From contig JAIWZP010000040.1 in the NCBI GenBank assembly GCA_025201375.1, positions 1 to 64,000 on the forward strand: DNA of 64,000 nt, written 5' to 3'. How positions within the stretch are numbered: position 1 is the stretch's first letter; each line of letters opens with the position of its first letter. This document shows positions 1-10,583 of this stretch, one piece after another. A program made the translations under genes and the position numbers. This DNA comes from Gongronella butleri. Taxonomy: Eukaryota > Mucoromycota > Mucoromycetes > Mucorales > Cunninghamellaceae. Under the pieces are notes generated by a model that saw only the letters and a list, made by a program, of their open reading frames with translations, was not told the origin of the DNA and searched no databases.

Positions 1-402
1 TGACCTGGACGCGGCTGCGGTGCCTGTGGTGGCCGTGCTCGTGGCCGACGATGTCGAGATACGACGGTGCGTGTCAATACTGGTATCGTCATCGTCGTCG
101 TCGTCGTCGTCCACGTCGTCGTGCTGGTCCGACAAGTCGTCATCATAGTACGACTGGTGGTCCTCGTCGTCGTCGTCGTCTTGGTCTTCGAGCGCGTCTT
201 CTTGCTGCAAAAGAGCAAAAGGGCGCTTGCCACCGACGTGCGCATGGTGCTGCATGCCGTCTTCCTGATGCTGGTGTTTATTTTTCCGAGCCGTGGGCGC
301 ATCCTCGGCAGGCTGCTGCGTCGGAAGACGTATCTTGAGCTTGATACGCGGCACGGTGTCGCCCGCACCGTGGATATTCTGAGAAGAGGACGGCGTCGCC
401 AT
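1..402 (-). CDS. Acidic low-complexity protein, 5' part only
   Basis: A reading frame opens at the ATG at 402 on the minus strand and stays open to the window edge (134 codons). It begins MATPSSSQNIHGAG and has a basic-hydrophobic stretch, PRIKLKIRLP, near residue 20. A His/Gln-rich segment and a long Asp-rich run follow; the Asp run is encoded by the GAC/GTC trinucleotide tract at about 90-180. The RIKLKIRLP-type stretch followed by acidic low complexity recalls N-termini of chromatin-associated fungal proteins, but this is only a resemblance and no domain is visible. The rest of the gene lies outside the window. The start is preceded on its own strand by A/T-rich leader sequence. The codon pattern and long open frame support coding; the function is unknown. 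Confidence 0.55.
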   Translation of the reverse strand, partial: MATPSSSQNIHGAGDTVPRIKLKIRLPTQQPAEDAPTARKNKHQHQEDGMQHHAHVGGKRPFALLQQEDALEDQDDDDDEDHQSYYDDDLSDQHDDVDDDDDDDDDTSIDTHRRISTSSATSTATTGTAAASRS

Positions 403-955
403 ATCAAATAAGAAAAAAAATGGGCACGCACAAAAAAAAAAAAAAAAAAAAAAGACTCGCTCAATGGGATGGCGGATGGAGAGAGGAGAGGAGGCTCAAA
501 AAGCGCCTTTTTGTTTTTGCAAGTGAAAAGAGCATCAAACCCCGCCGCTAGCCAATCAAAAGCGCTTGATTCTCACCCAGCTGTGGCTTGTGACGCATCT
601 CAATGGCCCAAAAAACGACCCCTGACCACCCCAATTCACAATTGCAAAAAAAAAAAAAGAGGGCATCTTGACGCTTCCCAAGCGATTCCTGGTGACAATT
701 GCCCTTTTTTCTTAATTCATGTTATATCGTGAACTTGCTCAATGGCCATGGATGCCGATGGGATGTGCTCGCCATTGGATTTTCGCCATCGATTTCGACG
801 CTGATTGACAGCTGTGAATGATGGAAAAAAAATTTCTCGGTCGGCGCATGAATTGGATCCACCCTTTAAAAGCTGACGCCAAAAAAAATTTTTTTATCCT
901 GTTTTTCTTTTTCTTTTCTTTCTCTCTCTCTCCAACCTTTTTATTCTTAGTCAAC
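403..955. other. Intergenic, divergent promoter region
   Basis: No gene is seen. The stretch separates the minus-strand acidic protein gene from plus-strand RPS13. It contains an A tract near 430-453, a second A tract near 645-658, and the RPS13 promoter with its pyrimidine-rich leader at about 898-950. Confidence 0.6.
865..871 (+). promoter_or_regulatory. TATA-like element of RPS13
   Basis: TTTAAAA lies about 90 bases upstream of the RPS13 ATG and is followed by a long C/T-rich leader, a layout usual for ribosomal protein genes. Assigned by position only. Confidence 0.4.
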
Positions 956-1705
956 ATGGGTCGTATGGTAAGAAAGCAACACGACGCGATGCCGTACAAT
1001 GCAATGCATTTATTGATTTGAATTCAATTGCTAATGTTCCTCCCTTTTTTTTTTATGACTTTAGCACACTCCTGGTAAGGGTATCTCTAGCAGTGCCCTC
1101 CCCTACCGCCGCACTCCCCCCTCGTGGGTCAAGACCTCCCCCGAGGAAGTCATTGACATGATCTGCAAGAACGCTAAGAAGGGTTTGACTCCTGCTCAGA
1201 TCGGCGTTGTCCTCCGTGACTCGCACGGCATCCCCCAGGTTAAGGGTGTCACTGGCAACAAGATCCTCCGTATCCTCAAGTCGCAAGGCCTTGCCCCTGA
1301 GATCCCCGAGGATTTGTACCACTTGATCAAGAAGGCTGTCTCCATCCGCAAGCACTTGGAGCGCAACCGCAAGGACAAGGGCTCCAAGTACCGCCTCATT
1401 CTCATTGAGTCGCGTATCCACCGTCTCGGTCGCTACTACAAGACCTCTGGCCAATTGTCGCCCAACTGGAAGTAGTATCCTTTTTATTTTGTTGATTTCG
1501 CTCGCTCGCTTTTTTTGTGTGGCTTTTTGCCCGCAAAATTCAGACACATCTGCTGTCTTTTCTCAACCTGTCGCTCTATATTTGACATTGCGTCTGCAAA
1601 GTGCCCCCCTTTTGTGGGGGAGGGCTCGGCAATTGTCTCTTATCCTTAACCCTCACTTTTTTTTTCTTTAGCGAATCCGCCACTGCTTCCACCTTGGTCG
1701 CCTAA
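956..1705 (+). CDS. RPS13: 40S ribosomal protein S13 (uS15)
   Basis: Component of the small cytosolic ribosomal subunit. Exons are 956-967, 1065-1474 and 1672-1705, giving 151 residues, the same length as the animal protein. Exon 1 encodes only MGRM, a common ribosomal-protein arrangement. The body is strongly conserved ([40 protein letters not shown]). Read without splicing, the frame ends at a TAG directly after PNWK (1473-1475). However, that G is the first base of an intron starting GTATCCTTTTT with a TCCTTAAC branch site (1643-1650), both matching U12-type signals. Removing 1475-1671 gives the C-terminus [11 protein letters not shown], which matches the conserved family ending (YESSTASALVA in human). 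The family identity is certain, and the restored C-terminus argues strongly for the U12-type intron. Confidence 0.96.
1475..1671 (+). other. U12-type GT-AG intron in RPS13
   Basis: The 5' site is GTATCCTTTTT and the branch site TCCTTAAC is at 1643-1650, about 22 bases before the acceptor CTTTAG. Both agree with the minor-spliceosome consensus (RTATCCTTT and TTCCTTRAC). The intron interrupts codon 141 after TA of a Tyr codon, so retention gives an in-frame stop at once. Confidence 0.9.
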
Positions 1706-2955
1706 ACGGCTTGTCTGGCTTTTTCTTCAAGATGGATGCGGAATGGTTTCATTGTTGCTCATTTTTGGGCGGCAGTGCCATGTTTTGACACTGTCTTGTT
1801 GAACATCCTTCCCAAGTTGGCCCTTCTCTGCTCTTTTGTGAATGTACATCAAGCTTGTCCCTTTCTTTTTGTGCATTTGTGTCAATAAACACAATGGACA
1901 GAGTTTTTTTTTACTGGGTGGGGTGTTCTGGTGTGGTGTGGGCGAGCGAAAAAAAAAAAACAAAGGATTGCAACCTTGGTCAGGGATGAACTCAAGCAAT
2001 TTATACGTCTCGAAGGGTTCACACACCTTTATGAGGGATTGTATATATGTCTTCGCACTGTCTGAGGCCAATTGGTTGCTCTCTTCTTTCATTCGTTACT
2101 GGGTAAGGACTTTTACAATAAAAAATCATTTTTTTTTAACATCATTTACGTGTTGGATCAAGCGCGCGAGGTACAATGCGCGTGCAATTGTGATAAAGGT
2201 GGCATGCCCCGTCGGGCAATGGCTTCATCGGCTGCAGATGCCACGTTAAAAATGCAAGCAATTGGCTGTCGTGCAACATCATCAAAAAAAAAAAGTTACC
2301 CAGTCGCGCGAGGGCCGCGCGCGTAAATAAGTCTGTGCACCTTTTACGCATACAAGCCAACTGCACGTGTGGGGGGGGCTCAAGATGGCTCTTTCATTTG
2401 CAAAAAGAGTCGCATTGGCTGCGTCTTTTCGCGATTACAAGGCAAATCAGCCTATCTGTGCGCACTCCACAACAGCAACACGCGCCAATTGGACGCCCTC
2501 TAGATGTGACAAAGGTCCCACCATCTTCCATTGTTATTGCAAGCATCATCTTGTTGTTTTACCAGGTCATGGATTCATGGACGTCCAAGCCCGCGCTGTT
2601 TGTGCATCCGTGATCCATGACCAGTGAAATTGTACTGTAGCTCCAAGGGGATGTGAGTAGAAATTAAAATTGCGCAAATAATCACTTGATTTCTCTGGGT
2701 CCAAATTGGGGAGCCGAAGCGACCACGCGAAAAGAGGGGAAAAAAAAATTGAGGTTACACAGCAAATTGGAGTCCAATTGGATGAGGAGGCTATTCTCGA
2801 CAATTGGCAACGTGCAACAAGCTTTTTTTTTTTTTTTTCACTCGGCTCTTCTTTTTTCTGCCTCTGTTACCCCTCTCTTCCCCCTTTTTGCTTTCTTTTT
2901 TGCTTTGCTTTTTCTTGTTTTGTTCGGTTTTTGTTTTTAAAAAAAGGACAGAAAT
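1706..2955. other. Intergenic, no gene seen
   Basis: Holds the RPS13 3' UTR, with an AATAAA near 1885, and the promoter of the next gene. The open frames are short and without domain features. A poly(T) run at about 2822-2838 and a pyrimidine-rich leader precede the next ATG. Many CAATTG/CCAATTGG words are present. Confidence 0.5.
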
Positions 2956-5353
2956 ATGCAAACTGCAGGTACGCCTGCGCACGCGACTCGTGCAAGCTGA
3001 CGTGCCGACGCGCCGCTCACTCTTTTTTTTCTCACTTGTCGATTCAGGAACGAAGCACGAATACCCCCAGTCCGTCTCGACAGTGTCGACAGCACGCCGT
3101 CCGCCTGCCCCCAAGATGATTCGGCGTGAGAGCCCGAGCGACAGAATCGATCCCATTGACCCCATCCATTTTGGCAATGCATTGAGCGAGGAGTACATGT
3201 ATTACACGCCAGTGGATCAAGGTACGAAATCAAAAAAAAAAAAAAAAAAGGCGAAATAGCAGCAGGTTCGGTCCAAATCTCGTTCTTATCTCACCATCCA
3301 CATGATAGTACAAGAGCTTCAAATGCAATTGGAGGAGCTCAAGATCGCAAATCAGGAACAGCAGCGCCAGTTGGATGCATATCATCAGCAATTGCGCTTC
3401 ACACCATCGATTGTCAAAGAAGCTGCGACGCGTTCCATCGAGGAACGCTTGATCACCAACACGGACGAGCTCACGGAAGAGACCATCAGCGTACGACCAT
3501 GAACAAGTCCTTTTTACGCAATAGACATAGGGCTCATTTTGCTTTTTTTTTCTTTTTCTTTTTTTTTCCCTATGCCAGCATCATTTGATGACGGCATGGA
3601 TCAACCCAAAGGACTCGTTGACGCTGCCATTTGCAATCCGCCTCTTCCGCGATGAGTGGAAAAAGCAGGCAAAGGAAAAAACAGTGAGTAACACACCATG
3701 GGAAACCAAAACAGGCTGTCAGATGACTGACAAGGCTTGATTTTTTTTTTTTTTTTTTTTTTTTTGTGGCTAGCTTAACAAGCGACCATCAAATCAAGCG
3801 CTTGCCAAAGTCAAGACAGAACCATTGAACACAAAGTAAGGAGGCGTGCTCACACTCACCTTTAGAAGAAAAAATCCATTGTTATGAATCCATTGCTCAC
3901 ACCATCGTGTTTCCTATTCTTCTCCTCACTCTTTCCCCCCTCCCCTTTTCCGCCCATTCTTCTCCCCCTTTTTTTTTCTTTCTTGGGATTGCAAAGAGAG
4001 TCGTCCCCGGTTTTCAAAGACGAAGGAGGCGCCATTTACATCACCGCGTCGACGGCCAATTCCAGTCAACAATCGTTTCTTGCTATTTCTACGACTTCCG
4101 GCTCACGCGTCCGCATGATTGCTGCGACAGTCAATGACCCCAGCCGACGCCAGGCCGTGGATGATGGTACGACGCGTGTTCACTGCCTAGAAAGGCGTTT
4201 GTGCTCATTCTTTACTTGATTTTTTTTTATTTTTGTTGGGTCTGCAGAGACGAAAAATGGTTTGATGCACCAATTCTTGGAAGATGGGACCAATGCGTCG
4301 CCACACACGCTGCCGTCGCCGCCTGACTCTGCGCCCAGCCCGCAGGACACACCACATCTCGATTCCAAGCTGAATGATGCCGAAATTGTGGCTGTCAAGG
4401 AAGTGACACGCAAGTGTTTCATGTCTTTCCAAGGCAAGATGATCATCGAGAGCCAGACGGAGCGACTCGACTATCTCGAGAAGCATTGCCCCGTCGTCGC
4501 GCCCATTTCACGCGTCGCCGCTGCCGAATTCTTCAAATCTGAGCTCGAAAAAGTGCGAAACAAGACAAAGAAGCAGGTACGCGCGAAAAAAAAAAAAAGA
4601 AACATGCGGACAAATGATGGGACTCAACGTCACTTTCTCTTTTTACTTTATTTTATTTTTCAGCTGCTGCGCCATCAGAATTACAGCACGGAAAAGTGGA
4701 ACAAGCCTATTCAAGAGGTGTGTGCGCTCATTGTTGGCAAGCCCGTATGGGACCGGATGACCAAGCAAGAGCAATGCCTGATCAGCGGCAAGTACGCGTT
4801 TTTGCGCATTGAATTGGAGAACATCCGGGATCGCCAGGCCAAAGTCAAATGGGACAAGCTGCAAGACGAGTTTGAGCGGTATGTTCACGGGTATGATGGC
4901 GGCTGGGAGCAGCTGTGTGGTTATTGGATTAGCAAGGACACCACGCGATACAACCAGCGCATGGCTGCCGAGCAGGCATGCACCACTCACACGCCCGAAA
5001 CCATGCCATCGTCATCCCCCGTGCCCCCTCCATCACAGCCATTGCCGCCAACCCCATCACACGCCCGACCAGCGTCCACACCAGCGCCATCGTCGTCGTC
5101 ATCCACCCCGCTTCATCATCAGCAGCAAGACACGGCCATTGCTGGCCACACCGTGCCCTCCCAGCATATGATGAACGATTCCCCAATGTCCACGCAGCAG
5201 CAACAGCCTCACACTTACAATGTCGCCCTCGCTGCATCCTCCTCCACACCAACACTCAACATGATGCAGCACATCGTCCCGTCTCTATCTGTACAACAAC
5301 ACCAAATGTACTTTAACGACCCGGCCGCCTATCTATTCACCTCCCCGACCTGA
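2956..5353 (+). CDS. Orphan coiled-coil and Pro/Gln-rich protein
   Basis: Not recognised. Eight exons (2956-2968, 3048-3221, 3309-3490, 3579-3683, 3774-3835, 3997-4166, 4248-4576, 4664-5353) join in frame to 574 residues. Every junction is GT-AG and phase-consistent. Residues about 63-90 form a Gln/Glu/Leu-rich coiled coil (LQMQLEELKIANQEQQRQL). A KVKTEP stretch (about 173-178) resembles a sumoylation site. A conserved-looking helical, Trp/Tyr-rich region (about 345-450, with KPVWDRM, WDKLQDEFERYVHGY and WEQLCGYW) precedes a Ser/Pro/Gln/His-rich tail of about 120 residues. The tail composition and coiled coil would fit a nuclear or transcription-related protein, but that is inference. The exon model is well supported by codon pattern; the start is the first ATG after a pyrimidine-rich leader. 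Confidence 0.8.
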
Positions 5354-7540
5354 ATTCACAAATATTTTTTTAACAAAAAAATTCTAATTATTAAAAAAAA
5401 AACACATTCGTTATTATTCCTTGGCGTAAAAGGGGCGGATGAGCAGACATGCTTGAGCTCGATGGTGGCAAAATGGCAGCAAAACGTAAAAAAAAAAAAG
5501 AGTTAAAATCGATCTCTTTTTGAGTTTATAGCATCTTGAGTCTAGGTGTCCGTGCGTGAAGTGAACATTGGTTCTCCGTCGTTGCCGAAAAAAACAGCCT
5601 ATAATATTGTTTTTATTGAATTGCTCATTTCTGACGCGTTGTTCTTGACAAACATGCGCAATTGGTTCCTAATCCGACCCCCCCCGGAGGATGTAAGATA
5701 TCACAGAGCACTCGGAAAAAAAACAACCATTCCAGAGACTTGTTTTAATTAGCAGCCATCGAAACAGCCTCCGTCATGCTTGGAACTCGATATTTCGATC
5801 GCATCCTCGTCATCAGGGCATGCTTTGCGGGGTTCAAGCTTTACATGATGCTTTTAATGTCGATGTAGAATCGTCTGTTCAACTTGAAAGTGATTAAGAT
5901 GATGGTAACACTAAAAAATGCGTATTTGCGCCATTTGAACACGAAATGCACTACCCATCGTTGCCTGCACTTGAATGCTAGGCATCAAACTTGCAGATTG
6001 CGTATTATGTCTCTGTTGAGCGTGTTTTGTGCAGTGATAAAATGGCAATCGGCTCAGGTGACTAGTGAGAACATTGCGATAAAAGCTTTTTGTAGTATTT
6101 TGGTCGTTTTTCGCTGGATTTCCATCTTAAAGGAATCTTACCTTTTGAGCAGCCTATTTCACACTTTCTCGTTCAAATGAGCCTATCTCGGGAACGCTGC
6201 GGTCACTGGGTAGCGCGCAATGATGATTTTCAAAAACCACGGATTTTCCTTGAGGTACAGTCGAGGGTTTGAAAACGGTCATTTTAGGTCCTCAGTTCGC
6301 CATGCGATTCAACGACATGGTAGCCACTATGCAGTAACGGACAAAAAAGCAATAAAAAAAGGGAGTTCATTGACTGGTTTTCGCGTGAACCCGGAAAAGC
6401 AGTAATATTTTGTCCCAAGGTCAAATTAACGAAAATTGGCTGCAGCGCCTTGAAAGTTATATATTCAGAAAGAACACGGTTTGAAGCGTGCAGTATCATC
6501 TGTGATCTCTGAAAAAAATGATTTTTAGTATTTTTGACATGGTTTGAAAAGGATATATGTTTTTCGACGCGTGATAAACCGCGTCAGTCGTCGAGTTGCA
6601 CGCGTCTGTTCCTGATCAATCCAATGCACCAGGCGTGTCTCTTGCTAGTGGACGCGTCAGCGCGGTTCTACGAGCGCGTTTTCCCGTGCAATTCGCGCTT
6701 GAAATTAAATCTAAAATGGCGAATTGCTCGTCAACCAACAGATCGATCCCATTCTTTTCTGGCGTTTTTCGTGGTTTCTCTATGCAGATCAAGTCACGTG
6801 CAAGTTTGGCACAATTCTGCAACTCGATTTTTTCCATTTTGGTTTGGAAGCCTCGCCACGACTAAAAATTGATTTGCGTGTTTTGCGACTCTAAAAGACC
6901 CTGACAGCTCCATATTGATACCTACACGCATTTCCAGTCTGCCTTTGCCCATAAGGACGCGTTGCGGGGTTTGGAGTGCTCGATGGGAGGTTTAAACCTT
7001 GACATATCGCTAAATGATCAATTTGAAGCGTCAAGACAACTTTTTGCGCTTTATCCAAGTTTTTTTCACGGCTGACACTTGCCTTTGCACTCTTTGGACT
7101 CTCTGGAGAACGATTTGGATGGGTGCGATGGATACCAGAAAAAAAAAGAGCGAAAAAGCACCATTTGAAAAAGGAGCAAGGCGCGTGCCCACTCAAAAGC
7201 AACCGGTTCCCCATCACGTGACCTGGGTGGCGCCATGGGGTCCTCACATTTTAGGGACCAGGGTGCTGAGAATAATCGTGAACCAGCATCATTGTCAAGC
7301 ATGACATGCCATCGGGTTTGTATGCTTTTGCCATGTTCTTGCAGAGCAAGGACAAGGCCAATTGGGCGCGCAAAGGGAAGGAGACACCTCATTTGTGGGC
7401 CCGGCAATCTGGGTTTCACTCATGTTTTGTGACTTGAGATTCTTTTTTTCTTTTAGCGCCTTTTTTTTTTTTTTTTTTTTGACACTCTTTTCTTCCTTTT
7501 TGTTCCTTTTTTTTTTTTTTTCTCCTCCCCACACTTTACT
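5354..7540. other. Gene-free stretch with dispersed repeat
   Basis: No gene is supported. AT-rich, with short open frames only. The central part (about 6200-6880) is a copy of dispersed repeat A. The last 120 bases are the pyrimidine/poly(T) leader of the TOM20-fusion gene. Confidence 0.6.
6200..6880 (+). repeat. Dispersed repeat A, copy 1
   Basis: Plus-strand sequence 6215-6370 and 6560-6790 matches, in order and with many substitutions, the minus strand of 35710-35030 and of 20060-19420. Examples are GAAAACGGTCATTTTAGG versus GAAAACGGTCAAATTTAGG, and AAATTAAATCTAAAATGGCG versus the complement near 35130. No terminal repeats or transposase could be recognised. Confidence 0.65.
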
Positions 7541-9474
7541 ATGCCTTTGCAGTCCAAGCATATTGCGTATATCACTGCCGGTGTCGCCTTGACGGCGGGT
7601 ATTGGCTATCTTGTGTATTTTGACCACAAGCGCCGCCACGACCCTTCGTACCGCAAACAACAGCGTAAGCACGCCCCCCACCATGAGCGACGCAAGCACG
7701 GGAACGACTCACTTTATATTTTCTTGTCCACAGGAAAGGAGCGCAAAAAGGCGGCCAAGAAGGAAAAGGCGCAAAAGGAACAGGCCGAGCAAAATGTCAC
7801 GGACCTTATTGGCACGGTGCTTGAGGCGGCCAAGGCGGCCAAGTTCCCTTCGGCGCCCGAGGAGAAGGAGAAGTACTTTATGGAGCAAGTGGCCAAGGGC
7901 GAGGCGCTCTGCCAGCAAGGTAAAAGAGAGGGAGAGAGAAAAAAAAATGATGGTCCTTTGGCAATGGCTGACACGCTTCTTTCAAAAAAAATAGGACCCG
8001 CGTTCTTTGAGCAGGCGGTGCTGCCATTCTACCTCGCGCTCAAGGTGTACCCTGCGCCATTGGAGCTGATCATGATTTATCAAAAGACGGTGCCCGAGCC
8101 CATTTTCCAAATCTTGGTGACGATCATGGCCAAGGAGCAGAACAACCGCGTCAATGCGTTCTACGACCAATTCCCGGAGCCTTCCACGGGTCTCAAGCTC
8201 GGCGAAATTCCAGTCGGCACCAATCCCGAGGGCAAGACCATTGTGCGTCGCAGCCTTGTCGCCACAAAGGACTTTTCTGAGGGCGATGTTCTATTTACTG
8301 AGGAGCCTCTTGTCTCGTCCTTGCTGCCTGGTCTTGAGGTAAGAGAAGAAGAAAAAAAGAAAAATGGGAAGCAATTGACGCGTCTTTTTTTTATTTTTTT
8401 TAATAGGGCAAGCGCTGTCACCACTGCTTGAAATCGCTCGAGGAGGAGAGCAAGGTGTCGTGCGACAAGTGCAGCCGCGTTGTGTACTGCAGTGACGCGT
8501 GCAAGACGGCATCGGCCGGTTATCACAAGTATTTGTGTGGTGGCGAGTCGGACGCGCCCTTGAAGGCCTTCATGGACCACGCCAGCGAGCACAAGCAGAT
8601 GTACCCGTTGATGATTGCGCAATTCTTGTCTGCCATGGTCGCCGAGGAGACGGAGCGTGCGCAATTGGGCGAGGATAACGCGTCGTTCACCTCTTGGGAT
8701 CATGTCGACCGCTTCCGCTATCTGGATCTGCCCGCCACCCCAGAGAGCCAAGAAGAGATCCGTCTGCTCACTGAGCTGCTCGGACCAAAGGTCCAGGGCA
8801 TCAATGACTTCCTCACCGATCAAATCTACCTCATGCTCAAGGGCAAGCTGCTATACAATGCCTATGCCATTGACATTGCCCAGGAATCCACCGAAGCCGA
8901 CGTAAGAGCTACCCCATTGGCTACCAGACCGCGTCGAAAAAAAACGCGTCTTGTTTGCATCAAAACGTGTTTTTTTCTCATTTTTTCGATGTTTTTTTTT
9001 CTCTCTCTCTTTCTGTGCTAGTCGTCCAAGGAACATGCGCGCGTGACGACCAAGGATGGTGCTGAAAAGCACGCGGTGGGTGCTGGTCTGTACAAGCTTG
9101 CGACGTACATTGGCCAGGCCAAGGATGGCAATGTCAAGGTTGTGTTTGACGCGACGCACAAGCTGCAAGTCATTGCGACAAAGGCCATTGCCGCTGACCA
9201 GGAGGTCACGGCCCACTACACGCTGCCCATCAAGACCGAGGCCGATGCGGCCGCTGCTGCGGAAGCCGTGGCCGAGGCCGTCGCTGAGGCAACCGCGTCG
9301 TCATCAGAACCCGCGACCACCGCGTCTGAACAGGCCGCCACCGAGCCCGAACAGCAGCAACAGACTGAGAACCAACCAGAGCAAGAGACGCAAGACACGG
9401 AAAAGCCATTAGATCAACCGGAACCCGCGGCATCCTCGGAGGAGCCCGTCGAGGGCTACGCGGTGCCATCCTAG
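7541..9474 (+). CDS. TOM20-like import receptor fused to SET/MYND
   Basis: Five exons (7541-7664, 7734-7919, 7995-8338, 8407-8901, 9022-9474) encode 533 residues. Residues 1-150 look like fungal Tom20, the outer-membrane receptor for mitochondrial presequences: an N-terminal membrane anchor (about 8-26), a Lys/Glu-rich linker, then the TPR-like core with YFMEQVAKGEAL, FYLALKVYP and IYQKTVPEPIFQI. Normal Tom20 ends soon after. Here a SET N-part follows (about 165-216, VATKDFSEGDVLFTEEPL), then a complete MYND zinc finger (about 222-262; CHHC, CDKC, YCSDAC, H, C) and a SET C-part (about 384-449, NVKVVFDATHKLQVIA). The NHSC motif needed by active SMYD-type methyltransferases is absent; the position reads GQAKDGNV. 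The tail is Ala/Glu/Gln-rich. Import function is likely; methyltransferase activity is doubtful. Confidence 0.9.
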
Positions 9475-9787
9475 ATGGTTTTTTGCATTCTCCCATTCCG
9501 CCCAATTGCTCTCTCCTCAATCAAAAACACACACACATAACCCAGCACCCCTCTCCTTTTTTTCAAGATACACCAAATTAAACAAAAATTTAACATTGGA
9601 GAAAAAGATTTATCAATTTTATTTGATTATGAGTTGAAAATTAGTGTTTGCGGGTGGTTGGAAAAAAATATGTACAAAAGAGGTGCAATGTTGGTGGCCA
9701 TGGTTACACACATTGGGGGAGTGGCCAAAAAAAAGTGAAAGGGATGATGCAAAGGATGGAATGAAGTAGGGAAGCGAAAGAGGGTAA
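9475..9787. other. Convergent intergenic spacer
   Basis: Spacer between the 3' ends of the plus-strand TOM20 fusion and a minus-strand secreted protein gene. AT-rich, with likely 3' UTR signals only. Confidence 0.5.
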
Positions 9788-10087
9788 TCATGCAATGGGC
9801 CATTGTTGGTCCTGGACGGACGTATACATGGTGTCTTCATCAGGGTCTGTGTCATCTTCTTGGGGAAGGGCATTGATCAGGTTTTTAATGACCTGCCAGG
9901 CATTGTCAGGCACACTTGGGTCAACGACATCGACGGCAATGGCAACGACACCACCATCATCGTCCAGCCACACGTGATGTCGCTCTGCTGGTGTGTCTGC
10001 TGGAATTGGTGCGGCCACAACGACCATCCACATGAGTGACATGAAGGCAACCAAGAGCGCAAACAAGGGGTATCGAGACATTGTCAT
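9788..10087 (-). CDS. Small secreted protein, function unknown
   Basis: A single-exon frame of 99 residues from the ATG at 10087 (a second ATG lies two codons in). The N-terminus MTMSRYPLFALLVAFMSLMW is a typical signal peptide with likely cleavage after VVVAA, before APIPAD. The mature part is about 70 residues, acidic and cysteine-free, containing RHHVWLDDDGGVVAIAVDVV and an Asp/Glu-rich end. The lack of cysteines argues against a disulfide-knotted effector. A longer in-frame start at 10159 would add 24 residues and spoil the signal peptide, so the internal ATG is preferred. No family is recognised. Confidence 0.6.
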   Translation of the reverse strand: MTMSRYPLFALLVAFMSLMWMVVVAAPIPADTPAERHHVWLDDDGGVVAIAVDVVDPSVPDNAWQVIKNLINALPQEDDTDPDEDTMYTSVQDQQWPIA

Positions 10088-10583
10088 TATTGTATGTGTG
10101 TATGAGACAGAAAAGCAGAAAACGGGGTGTTTTAACGAGAAAAAAAAGGAGGTTTCCACGTTCTGTCCAAGAGGCGTCCCCTTTTTATGTCATCTTCACT
10201 TGAGGGCGAAAAAAAAAATTGCCTGATTTGGCGGCGGTGTCGAAAAAGGCAGGCCGACTTGTGTTCTCGCTATTTTTATCTTTTTGGCTGCGAGCCAATT
10301 CGTTGGGCACCCACAAAAATAAACCTTTTTTTTTGGTATCGAGAAAAAAAGCCCTGGTGCACTTGCACATTTTTTGCAGGCACACACAGGCTTGGAGAGT
10401 GGGTCGGAAGGGTCCCTTTTTACTGGTCCCTTTGCCCCTTGTTTCAATTGTTTACGGTCTCACACACGCACCCATTTGAATTCGCCTCATTTCGCTTGGA
10501 TTTGCTCCCAAATCAAGACAATGGGTAAACAAAGATCAGACCATTTGCGAGCAAGTGATGTACAACATCTTGAATCTTGGTTT
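10088..10583. other. Intergenic, no gene seen
   Basis: Lies upstream of the secreted-protein gene and downstream of the next minus-strand gene. Apart from a TATA-like site at 10181-10188 and short A/T runs, nothing is recognised. Confidence 0.45.
10181..10188 (-). promoter_or_regulatory. TATA-like element of secreted-protein gene
   Basis: ATAAAAAG on the minus strand, about 95 bases upstream of the ATG at 10087. Assigned by position only. Confidence 0.35.

Noticed and set aside
51..411. Val-rich and Arg-rich plus-strand frames at the left edge
   Set aside because: They arise from the GTC/CGT trinucleotide tract encoding Asp on the minus strand, which has the better frame and start.
1475..1475. 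TAG after PNWK taken as the RPS13 stop
   Set aside because: The U12-type signals and the restored conserved C-terminus show that the codon is split by an intron.
1053..1547. 164-codon minus-strand frame overlapping RPS13
   Set aside because: It is the mirror of the strongly conserved RPS13 coding strand and has no independent domain or promoter.
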